A DNA stretch of 8,391 nucleotides, taken from JBEVNX01 sp040507895. GTDB taxonomy: Bacteria > Desulfobacterota > Binatia > JACPRU01. The DNA is taken from positions 1 through 8,391 of the forward strand of contig JBEVNX010000150.1 of assembly GCA_040507895.1 (NCBI GenBank), written 5' to 3'. A model generated the notes under the pieces. The model saw nothing but the letters and a program-made list of their open reading frames with translations, did no database searches and was not told the DNA's origin. This document shows, piece by piece, positions 1 through 6,605 of the stretch. The position numbers were made by a program, and so were the translations under genes. How positions within the stretch are numbered: position 1 is the first letter of the stretch; each line of letters begins with the position of its first letter.

Positions 1-705
1 CTGAGGCGGGCGCTCGTCCCGATTAATCACCGAGCCGACGCCCCTTTCACCGGCCGGGCGCTGGGCGACAACTACTATCGGCGCCTCGAGGATCAGTACC
101 GCGACACCACCCCTTCCGTGGTGGTGATCGACAATTTCCTCTCGGCGGAGGCGCTGGCGGCTCTGCGCCAGTTCGCGGAGGAGGCGACCGTATGGAAAGT
201 CGCCTACAAGCACGGCTACCACGGCGCGCTGCTCTCAACCGGGTTCTGCCCGCGGGTCCTGCTGGCGATTGCCGATGAGCTGCGACGGGCCATGCCCGAG
301 GTCGTCGGGCCGCACCCGCTGTGGCAGGGCTGGGGGTTCAAGTACGACCAGCGGATGCAGGGCATCTCGCTCCACGCCGACTTCGCGCGCGTCAACGTCA
401 ATTTTTGGATCACCCCCGACAGCGGCTGCGACGATCACGAAGTGGGCGGGATGGTGGTCTACGACGTCCGGGCCCCGGCGAGCTGGGGATTCCAAGACTA
501 CAACGCTGCGGACGGCGGAAAGATCAGCGCATTCCTCGAGACGCACGGCGCCAAGGCGAGGCGGGTCCCCTACCGTGAAAACCGCTGCGTGATGTTCGAT
601 TCGAGCTTGTTCCATGTCACCGACACGCTCCGCTTCAAGCCCGGCTACACCAACCGCCGGATCAACGTTACGCTGCTCTATGGCATCGGCCTGAGAACCG
701 GCTAG
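1..705 (+). CDS. 2OG-Fe(II) dioxygenase-domain protein, C-terminal part (copy A; cut by the window's left edge)
   Basis: The reading frame is open from the first base to a TAG stop at 703-705, giving 234 residues with no start seen, so the real gene begins to the left. The fold signature is that of a 2-oxoglutarate/Fe(II)-dependent dioxygenase (prolyl-4-hydroxylase-like double-stranded beta helix): an HAD triad start at 373-381 (His-x-Asp), a distal iron-ligand His at 613-615 in SSLFH, and the NRRINVTLLYG stretch supplying the probable 2OG-binding Arg at about 658. Aligned without gaps to the C-terminus of the complete gene at 2873-4822, I count 32 differences in 234 residues (about 86% identity), with all putative ligands kept. 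The intact paralogue has an N-terminal TPR region, so this gene probably does too (inference). The substrate is unknown; protein or small-molecule hydroxylation are both possible. No terminator with a U-tract follows the stop. Confidence 0.85.
   Translation: MRRALVPINHRADAPFTGRALGDNYYRRLEDQYRDTTPSVVVIDNFLSAEALAALRQFAEEATVWKVAYKHGYHGALLSTGFCPRVLLAIADELRRAMPEVVGPHPLWQGWGFKYDQRMQGISLHADFARVNVNFWITPDSGCDDHEVGGMVVYDVRAPASWGFQDYNAADGGKISAFLETHGAKARRVPYRENRCVMFDSSLFHVTDTLRFKPGYTNRRINVTLLYGIGLRTG
1..705 (+). repeat. Direct repeat, left copy (pairs with 4118-4822)
   Basis: The dioxygenase coding sequence here aligns base for base, without gaps, to 4118-4822. The longest exact run I found is 36 bases (124-159 against 4241-4276). 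Other runs of 23-29 bases include the GGCGGAAAGATCAGCGCATT region. Most mismatches are at third codon positions, so both copies look selected as protein. Resemblance fades within about 8 bases after the stop codon. The left limit is set by the window edge, not by loss of similarity. Confidence 0.85.
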
Positions 706-730
706 GGGCGAGCGCCGTCGGGCCCGGCCG

Positions 731-760
731 TTGTGCGAAGCAACCGCACGATGCTATATT
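731..760 (+). promoter_or_regulatory. Probable promoter of trpL/trpE (extended -10)
   Basis: A -35-like TTGTGC lies at 731-736. After an 18-base spacer comes TATATT at 755-760, preceded by TGC at 752-754, so the site reads as an extended -10 (TGnTATAAT, one mismatch in the hexamer). It is a rare AT-rich spot in very GC-rich DNA. It lies just after the upstream gene ends and about 180 bases before trpE. Transcription would start near 766-768, leaving a leader of about 170 bases that includes the candidate leader peptide. Based on sequence match only. Confidence 0.55.
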
Positions 761-803
761 TCCCCACTTTCCGACGTTCACGTTCGTCGATCTTCCGCAA
801 CGA

Positions 804-866
804 ATGAGCTGTCCGCGCATCGCGACTTGGGGGCTTTGGCGTAGCTCGCGCTTCTGGCGCCGCTAA
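804..866 (+). CDS. trpL: Probable trp operon leader peptide (20 aa, three Trp)
   Basis: An ATG at 804 opens a 20-codon frame ending in TAA at 864-866. It encodes a short Arg-rich peptide whose core reads ATWGLWRSSRFWRR, with Trp at residues 9, 12 and 18. Three TGG codons in 20 is far above the usual 1-2%. The position is right for a transcription-attenuation leader: after a good promoter, 71 bases before trpE. In known trp leaders (enteric trpL, for example) stalling at Trp codons under starvation decides which RNA hairpin forms. Doubts: no strong Shine-Dalgarno sits before the ATG, the Trp codons are not adjacent, and the downstream hairpin lacks a U-tract. Similar tiny ORFs can arise by chance in high-GC DNA, but the Trp content in front of trpE makes this the best reading. 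Confidence 0.5.
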   Translation: MSCPRIATWGLWRSSRFWRR

Positions 867-879
867 GCTCGAATCGCTC

Positions 880-896
880 GCGCGCGCCCCGCGCGC
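880..896 (+). promoter_or_regulatory. GC-only hairpin between trpL and trpE; candidate attenuator stem
   Basis: GCGCGCG (880-886) and CGCGCGC (890-896) form a perfect 7-bp stem with a CCC loop, starting 13 bases after the leader-peptide stop. That is where an attenuator or anti-antiterminator would be expected. It is followed by ACCCCGCAGG rather than a T-run, so it is not a standard intrinsic terminator. Rho-dependent termination, pausing or translational control would be needed. GGGGC at 830-834, inside the Trp-codon stretch of the leader, could pair with GCCCC at 886-890 and disrupt the stem. GC-rich DNA makes such stems common by chance. Confidence 0.35.
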
Positions 897-926
897 ACCC
901 CGCAGGTCCCGCTAGCCACGCGGAAA

Positions 927-931
927 GAGGG
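927..931 (+). promoter_or_regulatory. Ribosome binding site of trpE
   Basis: GAGGG lies 6 bases before the ATG at 938, in AAAGAGGGCAGCTCATG. It fixes the trpE start, which also matches the usual N-terminus of the family. Confidence 0.75.
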
Positions 932-937
932 CAGCTC

Positions 938-2416
938 ATGACCGAAACCGAATTCAAGCGGCTTGCCGCCGAAGGCTTCAACCGGGTACCGCTGGTGCTC
1001 GAGACCTTCGCCGACCTCGACACGCCGCTCTCCATCTATCTCAAGCTCGCCGCGAGGCCGTACTCGTACCTGCTCGAATCGGTACAGGGCGGCGAGCGCT
1101 TTGGCCGCTACTCCTTCATCGGCCTGCCGGCGCAGGGCCGGATCGTCGTACGCGGGCACAAGGTGCTCGTCATCCACGGCGAGAGCGTCGCCGAGGAAGC
1201 CGATACGCCCGATCCGCTCGAGTTCGTCCGGACCTACCTCGCGCGCTACCGGGCCGCGCCGCTCGCCGGCCTGCCGCGATTCGCGGGCGGGCTCGTCGGC
1301 TGCTTCGGGTACGACACCGTGCGCTACATCGAGCCCCGGCTCGACGCGCGGCTGGAGAAACCCGACCCGATCGGGACGCCCGACATCGTGCTCCTGCAGT
1401 CCGAGGAGATCGCGATCGTCGACAACCTCGCCGGCAAGCTGTACCTCGTCGTGTACGCCGATCCGCGCAATCCGCACGCCTACGCGCACGGCCGCGAGCG
1501 GCTGCGCCAGCTGCTAGCGGCGTTGCGCGAGCCGGTCGCCATCCCGCCGCACGGACCGATCGTCGCCCACCAGCCGCAGTCGGGATTCGGCGAGGCGAGC
1601 TTTCTGCAGGCGGTGGCGCGGGCGAAGCGCTACATCTTCGACGGCGACGTCATGCAGGTACAGATCGCGCAGCGCCTGTCGCGCCGCTTCGCCGGCGAGC
1701 CGCTCGCGCTGTACCGCGCGCTGCGGACGCTGAATCCGTCGCCGTACATGTTCTACTTCGACTTCCGCGATTTCCACGTCGTCGGTGCCTCGCCCGAGAT
1801 CCTGGTTCGGCTCGAAGGCGAGAAGGTGACGCTGCGTCCGATCGCGGGCACCCGCAGGCGCGGCGCGACGCCGGAGGAGGACCGCGCGCTCGCCGACGAG
1901 CTGCTCGCCGACCCGAAGGAGCGCGCCGAGCACGTGATGCTGATCGACCTCGGCCGCAACGACGTCGGACGCGTGAGCGAGATCGGGTCGGTACGGGTCA
2001 CCGACCAGATGGTGATCGAACGCTACTCGCACGTGATGCACATCGTCTCGAACGTCGAGGGGCAGCTCAAGCCGGGCCTCGACGCGCTCGCGGTCCTGCG
2101 TGCCACGTTTCCGGCGGGGACGGTCACCGGCACCCCCAAGGTGCGCGCAATGGAGATCATCGAGGAGCTGGAGCCGGTCAAGCGCGGCCTCTACTCCGGC
2201 GCGGTCGGGTACATCGGCTATCACGGCGACATGGACCTTGCGATCGCAATCCGCACGGCGGTCCTGAAGGACGGGATGCTGCATGCGCAGGCCGCGGCCG
2301 GCATCGTCGCCGACTCGGTGCCCGAGAGCGTGTGGAACGAAACGAACATCACGGCGCGCGCGCTGCTGCGCGCGGCGGAGATGGCGAGCGCCGGGCTCGA
2401 TTCGAGGTTGGAGTGA
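938..2416 (+). CDS. trpE: Anthranilate synthase component I
   Basis: A 492-aa protein, normal length for TrpE. With the TrpG glutaminase it converts chorismate and glutamine (or ammonia) to anthranilate, the first committed step of tryptophan synthesis in the cytoplasm. The N-terminal domain carries the LLES motif (45-48) and the C-terminal domain has NPSPYMF (266-272); both build the tryptophan feedback site, so end-product inhibition is likely. Chorismate-domain motifs follow in order: PIAGTRRRG (301-309), E331-H332 ahead of LIDLGRND (335-342), the catalytic-type His368 in MHIVS, PAGTVTGTPK (392-401), then GAVGYIG and a final VPESVWNET. Oddity: four residues after the last metal-binding Glu the protein has Thr (NETNIT), where relatives usually have Lys (ET-NK). 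The start is the ATG with a good Shine-Dalgarno at 927-931. It is followed after four bases by the end of a convergent gene, so co-transcription with trpG is not assured. Confidence 0.97.
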   Translation: MTETEFKRLAAEGFNRVPLVLETFADLDTPLSIYLKLAARPYSYLLESVQGGERFGRYSFIGLPAQGRIVVRGHKVLVIHGESVAEEADTPDPLEFVRTYLARYRAAPLAGLPRFAGGLVGCFGYDTVRYIEPRLDARLEKPDPIGTPDIVLLQSEEIAIVDNLAGKLYLVVYADPRNPHAYAHGRERLRQLLAALREPVAIPPHGPIVAHQPQSGFGEASFLQAVARAKRYIFDGDVMQVQIAQRLSRRFAGEPLALYRALRTLNPSPYMFYFDFRDFHVVGASPEILVRLEGEKVTLRPIAGTRRRGATPEEDRALADELLADPKERAEHVMLIDLGRNDVGRVSEIGSVRVTDQMVIERYSHVMHIVSNVEGQLKPGLDALAVLRATFPAGTVTGTPKVRAMEIIEELEPVKRGLYSGAVGYIGYHGDMDLAIAIRTAVLKDGMLHAQAAAGIVADSVPESVWNETNITARALLRAAEMASAGLDSRLE

Positions 2417-2454
2417 GCCCCTATGCCGACCGGGGTTCGCGCTGCAAGCGGCTC
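2413..2454. repeat. Inverted repeat over the trpE stop; weak bidirectional terminator candidate
   Basis: GTGAGCC at 2413-2419 is perfectly complementary to GGCTCAC at 2448-2454. It spans the trpE stop codon and the end of the convergent zinc-ribbon gene. The loop is 28 bases and no T-run follows on either strand. It could form a shared stem between convergent transcripts, but the evidence is only the symmetry and its placement. Confidence 0.25.
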
Positions 2455-2636
2455 ACCCGCAGCGGCCCCTCCCAGCCGCATCCGAGCGCAACACAGCGGA
2501 AGCGCTGCCGGGGCGAAACGACACTGACCAGTCTGTCGAGCGCTCGACGTCGAACGCGCACCACCGCGCCCTGGCAATGCGGGCAGCGATAACCGCCTTC
2601 GGGCTTGCTGCCATACGCGGCCGAGCGATCGGGCAT
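2421..2636 (-). CDS. Small zinc-ribbon protein (71 aa), convergent with trpE
   Basis: The reverse strand encodes a 71-aa protein from an ATG at 2636 to TAG at 2423-2421. It has two cysteine pairs that look like a zinc ribbon: YRCPHC (Cys18, Cys21) and FRCVALGCGWEG (Cys48, Cys53), separated by a basic, leucine/valine-containing stretch (VVRVRRRALDRLVSVV). This layout resembles small uncharacterised zinc-ribbon proteins that I associate with betaproteobacteria; the function is unknown. DNA/RNA or protein binding would be a guess. The frame is open further upstream (to an ATG at 2738), but a strong AGGGAGAGG lies 9 bases before the 2636 ATG, which favours the short form. Its 3' end is 4 bases from the trpE stop on the other strand, so it sits antisense to any transcript running from trpE into trpG. 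Confidence 0.72.
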   Translation of the reverse strand: MPDRSAAYGSKPEGGYRCPHCQGAVVRVRRRALDRLVSVVSPRQRFRCVALGCGWEGPLRVSRLQREPRSA

Positions 2637-2872
2637 GTGGGGGTACCTCTCCCTGAAGCTAGTGTGCGCTCCTTCTTGGGACCACGCCAGTTGGGAAAAG
2701 TTGTAGTGCCGCGCGTGGCGGGGCCCCGATTTCTCCACCGCGGAATCGGCCGGAAGGACGAACCGGTCGCCCCTCGCCCCAAGGGATTACCCGCAGGACT
2801 TGCCCGCGGCCGCTGCGAACGCCGTAGAACGATGGATGGGCTAGTCTTCCAGCCCCGACCGCTGGCCGCGGG
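2637..2872. other. Intergenic region between divergent zinc-ribbon and TPR-dioxygenase genes
   Basis: This 236-base stretch must hold the start signals of both divergent genes, yet no strong promoter is visible. The best plus-strand match is TTGCCC (2800-2805), 19 bases, TAGAAC (2825-2830), which is weak. Structure seen: a 10-base palindrome CGGGGCCCCG at 2719-2728, and an inverted repeat CCGATT (2726-2731) / AATCGG (2744-2749) around a 12-base loop. Neither is followed by a T-run. I see no additional gene in it. Confidence 0.4.
2646..2654 (-). promoter_or_regulatory. Ribosome binding site of the zinc-ribbon gene
   Basis: Read on the minus strand this is AGGGAGAGG, nine bases before the ATG at 2636. 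It decides between the 71-aa form and a 105-aa form starting at 2738, whose extra N-terminus has no recognisable features. Confidence 0.6.
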
Positions 2873-4822
2873 GTGAGGATTACCAGCGAGCAATCAATCG
2901 AGAAAATGCTGTCCGAGAAGTTCCGAACCGCGAAAGCGTTGCGCGCGAGCGGGCAGGACGCCGCGGCGGTCGCGCTGGTCCGGTCGAGCACCATCGCTTC
3001 GGACGAAGACGCGTTCGAAGCGATCGTCTGCTGCTTCGCCACCGGCAATCTGTCCGAGGCGACGCGCATCCGCGATGGCCGCGAGTGGACAGCGTCGTGG
3101 GCCGGCAGAGCGAGTGAGGCCATCGTCGAGGCGATGATGCGAGGAGACCGCGGCAAGGCGCTCGCCGCGGCGGAAGCCGCAATCCGGTCCGGGCAGGCCA
3201 ATTTCGACGCGACGGCGATCTATCTGATGATGCTGAAGGAAAACGGTCGGGTCGACGATGCTTATCGGTACGTCCTCGAGCACGTGCCGCATCCGCCGTC
3301 GGAGGAAAACCTGCTCCTCACCGTGGTCAGCGACGTCGCGGCGGCGAAGGACGATTGGGCGCTCGCGCGTTCGTCGGCGCTGATCGCCTTCGCCGGGAAT
3401 CCGAACAACTTTCGCGCGCTCCTTGCGCTCAGCTTCGCCGCGCAGCGCTTCCGCCACCTCGAGGAGGCGCTCGGCTACGCCAAACGCGCGGACAAGCTCG
3501 CGCCCCAATCGCCGGCGGTGGCCCTCCAGTTGATGAGCTGCCTGAACGACGCAGGCGATCACTACGACGCAATCGCTGTCTTCGAGCGACTGAAGAGCGC
3601 GAACAACGCCGGCCCGCAACTCCACGACCAGCTCGGCGCGGCCTACCACGGCCTCGGCAGGTTCGACAACGCGCTCGAGGCCTACGGCGCGTCGCTGCGA
3701 TTCGGCAGCAGATCGATCGCCGCGATACGCGGGCTCCTGGCGCTCGCCCTGGAAACGGGCAATCACATAGGCGTCGAGCGGTTGATGATTGAGTACCGGC
3801 GCGAGGTTGAGGGCGACGCCGAGGCGCTCCTCCTGCTCGGGCTGATCGCGCTCGCGGAAGGCGATCGAAATCGCGCGTACGACATCTTGAGCAGGGCGAC
3901 CGCATTGACCGTGAGCTGGACGGTTGGAAATCAGCTCCTCGACTGGCCCGTGCGCGAGCCGCGGATCCGTCACGACTACGAGCAGCTCGAATTGCTGCAG
4001 CGACGCGGCAAGCTCGGGGAGAGCGCTACGCGTGCGCTGTCGGTGCTGGGGCACTATTACGGACTGACCGGAGATCCGGGCGCGGTGTTCGCTCCGGAGG
4101 GAGCGGAGGCCGGATTCCTGCGGCGGGCGCTGGTCCCGCTTCACCACCGACCCGATGTCCCCTTCGCCGGCCGGGCGCTGGGCGAGAACGACTATCGGCG
4201 CCTTCAGGATCAGTATCGCGATACCCGGCCCTCGGTCGTCGTGATCGACAATTTCCTCTCGGCGGAGGCGCTGGCGAATCTGCGCCAATTCTCGGAGGAG
4301 GCCACCGTCTGGAAAGTTGCCTACAAGAGCGGCTACCACGCCGCGTTGCTGTCAACGGGGTTCTGCCCGCGGGTCCTGCTCGCGATTGCCGACGACCTTA
4401 GACGAGCCATGCCCGATGTCGTCGGCCCTCACCCGCTATGGCAGGCTTGGGGTTTCAAGTACGACCAACGGATGCAGGGGACCGCGCTCCACGCCGACTT
4501 CGCCCGCATCAACGTCAACTTCTGGATCACTCCCGACGACGCGTGTGACGATCACGAGGTGGGCGGAATGGTGATCTATGACGTCCGGGCTCCGGCGAGC
4601 TGGAGCTATCGGGACTACAACGCGGCGGACGGCGGAAAGATCAGCGCATTCCTGCAGACCAACGGCGCGAAGGCTACGCACGTCCCCTACCGCGAGAACC
4701 GTTGCGTGCTGTTCGATTCGAGCCTGTTCCACGCGACGGATACGTGCCGCTTCAAGCCCGGCTACACCAATCGCAGAATCAACGTCACGTTGCTCTACGG
4801 TATCGGCTTGAGAACCGGCTAG
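2873..4822 (+). CDS. TPR-repeat protein with C-terminal 2OG-Fe(II) dioxygenase domain (copy B, complete)
   Basis: A 649-aa fusion. Residues ~10-390 are alpha-helical and TPR-like, clearest at ~177-300 (PNNFRALLALSFAAQRF, SPAVALQLMSCL, AAYHGLGRFDNALEAY), a protein-binding scaffold. Residues ~415-649 are a double-stranded beta-helix dioxygenase: His540-x-Asp542 (HAD), distal His620 in SSLFH, and Arg634/Arg635 in NRRINVTLLYG as likely 2OG contact. With Fe(II) and 2OG such enzymes oxidise protein side chains or small molecules; the substrate here is unknown. No signal peptide or membrane segment is visible, so it is probably cytoplasmic. The start is a GTG, the first possible start after an in-frame TAG at 2825; an ATG at 2906 is the alternative, and neither has a clear Shine-Dalgarno. 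It lies inside the trp cluster, its stop overlaps the trpG ribosome binding site, and its last 234 residues are duplicated at 1-705. Confidence 0.88.
   Translation: MRITSEQSIEKMLSEKFRTAKALRASGQDAAAVALVRSSTIASDEDAFEAIVCCFATGNLSEATRIRDGREWTASWAGRASEAIVEAMMRGDRGKALAAAEAAIRSGQANFDATAIYLMMLKENGRVDDAYRYVLEHVPHPPSEENLLLTVVSDVAAAKDDWALARSSALIAFAGNPNNFRALLALSFAAQRFRHLEEALGYAKRADKLAPQSPAVALQLMSCLNDAGDHYDAIAVFERLKSANNAGPQLHDQLGAAYHGLGRFDNALEAYGASLRFGSRSIAAIRGLLALALETGNHIGVERLMIEYRREVEGDAEALLLLGLIALAEGDRNRAYDILSRATALTVSWTVGNQLLDWPVREPRIRHDYEQLELLQRRGKLGESATRALSVLGHYYGLTGDPGAVFAPEGAEAGFLRRALVPLHHRPDVPFAGRALGENDYRRLQDQYRDTRPSVVVIDNFLSAEALANLRQFSEEATVWKVAYKSGYHAALLSTGFCPRVLLAIADDLRRAMPDVVGPHPLWQAWGFKYDQRMQGTALHADFARINVNFWITPDDACDDHEVGGMVIYDVRAPASWSYRDYNAADGGKISAFLQTNGAKATHVPYRENRCVLFDSSLFHATDTCRFKPGYTNRRINVTLLYGIGLRTG
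4118..4822 (+). repeat. Direct repeat, right copy (pairs with 1-705)
   Basis: The dioxygenase-domain portion of the TPR fusion aligns gap-free to 1-705 in the same orientation, about 3.4 kb away, with trpE between them. The similarity may extend further 5' than can be seen because the left copy is cut at the window edge. Confidence 0.85.
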
Positions 4823-4825
4823 GAG
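4821..4825 (+). promoter_or_regulatory. trpG ribosome binding site overlapping the preceding stop codon
   Basis: AGGAG shares its first two bases with the TAG stop of the dioxygenase gene and lies 6 bases before the GTG at 4832. A ribosome terminating on the dioxygenase message sits on this site, so translational coupling to trpG is likely. It supports GTG 4832 over the ATG at 4841 as the trpG start. Confidence 0.65.
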
Positions 4826-4831
4826 CGTGCT

Positions 4832-5407
<576 letters not shown>

Positions 5408-5550
5408 TCGCCGGCCGGAAACGATACGATGGCAATCGGGCCGTGGTGCCCGTCCGGAGGACGCGCTCGAGCGGTTTCGTAGCGACCTCCGGGAGATTGC
5501 TCCGAGTCGAGCCGAGCGCGAGGGACTAGCTAGGGAGCGGAGGAACGGAT
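5408..5550 (+). other. trpG-trpD spacer, 143 bases
   Basis: This gap is long for genes that are often adjacent. It holds a small stem CGTCC-GGA-GGACG (5451-5463), then a 10-base palindrome CGCTCGAGCG (5464-5473), and a second ATGGCAATC at 5429-5437 that repeats the start of trpD (5551-5559). A 17-codon ORF from that ATG ends at 5482 and has no support. The trpD ribosome binding site closes the spacer. No convincing promoter or terminator was seen. Confidence 0.4.
5539..5543 (+). promoter_or_regulatory. Ribosome binding site of trpD
   Basis: GGAGG lies 7 bases before the trpD ATG at 5551, a near-consensus site that fixes the start. Confidence 0.75.
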
Positions 5551-6585
5551 ATGGCAATCACCGCACAAGAGGCACTGCAACGCACGATCGAGCACCGCGA
5601 AATCTTCCACGACGAGATGCTCGACCTCATGCGCCAGATCATGAGCGGGCAGATGTCGCCGGTGATGATCGCCGCGATCACGATCGGCCTGCGGGTGAAG
5701 AAAGAGACGATCGGCGAGATCACCGCCGCGGCGCAGGTGATGCGCGAGCTGGCGGCGAAGGTGTACACGAAGGATCCCGACAACCTGGTCGACGTCGTCG
5801 GCACCGGCGGCGACGCCGCGCACACGTTCAACATCTCGACCGCGGCGACGTTCGTCTGCGCGGCCGCCGGCGCACGCGTGGCGAAGCACGGCAACCGGGC
5901 GGTGTCGTCCAAGTCGGGCAGCGCCGATGTGATGGAGGCGCTCGGCGCGAAGATCGACCTCACGCCCGCACAGGTCGGCCGCTGCATCGACGAGGTGGGC
6001 GTCGGATTCATGTTCGCCCCGAACCACCACGCCGCGATGAAGCACGCCGCGCCGGTGCGTCGCGAGCTCGGCGTACGCACGATCTTCAACATCCTCGGAC
6101 CGCTCACCAACCCGGCGATGGCGCCGACCCAGCTGATGGGCGTCTTCCACCCTGACCTCGTCGGCATCCAGATCCGGGTGCTGCAGCGCCTCGGCGCGCG
6201 CCATGCGATGACCGTCTACGGCGTCGAGGGCATCGACGAGATCTCGATCAGCGGCCAGACGATGATCGGCGAGCTCAAGGACGGCCGGATCGACGAGTAC
6301 GCGATCCATCCGGAGGAGCTCGGGCTGCCGGTGCACGACCCGCGAACCCTCCGCGTCGGCAACGTCGAGGAGTCGCGCGCGATGGTGATCGCCGCGCTCG
6401 AGAACAAGGCCGGTTCGCCGCGCGACATCGTGGCGCTCAACGCCGGCGCGGCGATCTACGTGGCCGGCCGCGCCCCGAGTTTCCAGGACGGCGTCGAGCG
6501 CGCGTTCGAGACGATCAAGAGCGGCGCGGCGCGCGCGAAGCTCGACGAGTTCGCGCGCTTCACCCAGCAGGTCGCCAAGGACTGA
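5551..6585 (+). CDS. trpD: Anthranilate phosphoribosyltransferase
   Basis: A 344-aa protein, typical length. It joins anthranilate to PRPP, giving phosphoribosyl-anthranilate and pyrophosphate. Motifs in order: an N-terminal helical region with IEHREIFHDEMLDLM; the glycine-rich PRPP loop GTGGD (84-88); KHGNR (112-116) followed by SSKSGSADVMEALG, for PRPP and metal binding; NHHAAMKHAAPVRRELGVRT, for anthranilate; NILGPLTNPA; and Asp229-Glu230 in GIDEIS, the metal-binding acidic pair. Nothing essential looks missing. Because trpD is separate from trpG, this is not the enteric trpGD fusion. trpC starts 20 bases downstream, indicating one transcript. Confidence 0.97.
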   Translation: MAITAQEALQRTIEHREIFHDEMLDLMRQIMSGQMSPVMIAAITIGLRVKKETIGEITAAAQVMRELAAKVYTKDPDNLVDVVGTGGDAAHTFNISTAATFVCAAAGARVAKHGNRAVSSKSGSADVMEALGAKIDLTPAQVGRCIDEVGVGFMFAPNHHAAMKHAAPVRRELGVRTIFNILGPLTNPAMAPTQLMGVFHPDLVGIQIRVLQRLGARHAMTVYGVEGIDEISISGQTMIGELKDGRIDEYAIHPEELGLPVHDPRTLRVGNVEESRAMVIAALENKAGSPRDIVALNAGAAIYVAGRAPSFQDGVERAFETIKSGAARAKLDEFARFTQQVAKD

Positions 6586-6605
6586 GCCCGGAGTGCACGC
6601 CCACG

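Noticed and set aside
706..730. Possible terminator after copy A (GGCG-AG-CGCC and GGGCCCGGCC)
   Set aside because: The loop of the first stem is only 2 bases and there is no T-run. GC-rich symmetry alone is not evidence of termination.
733..749. GTGCG / CGCAC inverted repeat overlapping the -35 region as a repressor operator
   Set aside because: Only five bases per arm and no resemblance to a known operator such as that of TrpR. It cannot be told from chance.
863..1489. Long minus-strand ORF opposite trpE (208 aa)
   Set aside because: Shadow frame created by high-GC codon bias. The plus strand encodes an unmistakable TrpE and the antisense product has no family features.
2637..2738. Longer 105-aa form of the zinc-ribbon protein from an ATG at 2738
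   Set aside because: The strong ribosome site lies before the 2636 ATG, and the extra 34 residues show no domain or composition expected of the family.
2894..4339. 481-aa minus-strand ORF opposite the TPR-dioxygenase gene
   Set aside because: Composition is that of an antisense shadow (Arg, Glu, Val and Asp rich, no domain pattern), while the plus-strand TPR and HxD motifs are clear and duplicated elsewhere.
1..4822. Insertion sequence or composite transposon flanked by the direct repeats
   Set aside because: The repeats are coding sequence for a dioxygenase domain. No transposase, terminal inverted repeats or target-site duplications were found.
5429..5482. 17-codon ORF in the trpG-trpD spacer starting ATGGCAATC, with one Trp codon
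   Set aside because: It has only one Trp, no clear ribosome site and no matching hairpin set. The shared ATGGCAATC with trpD is probably chance or remnant sequence.
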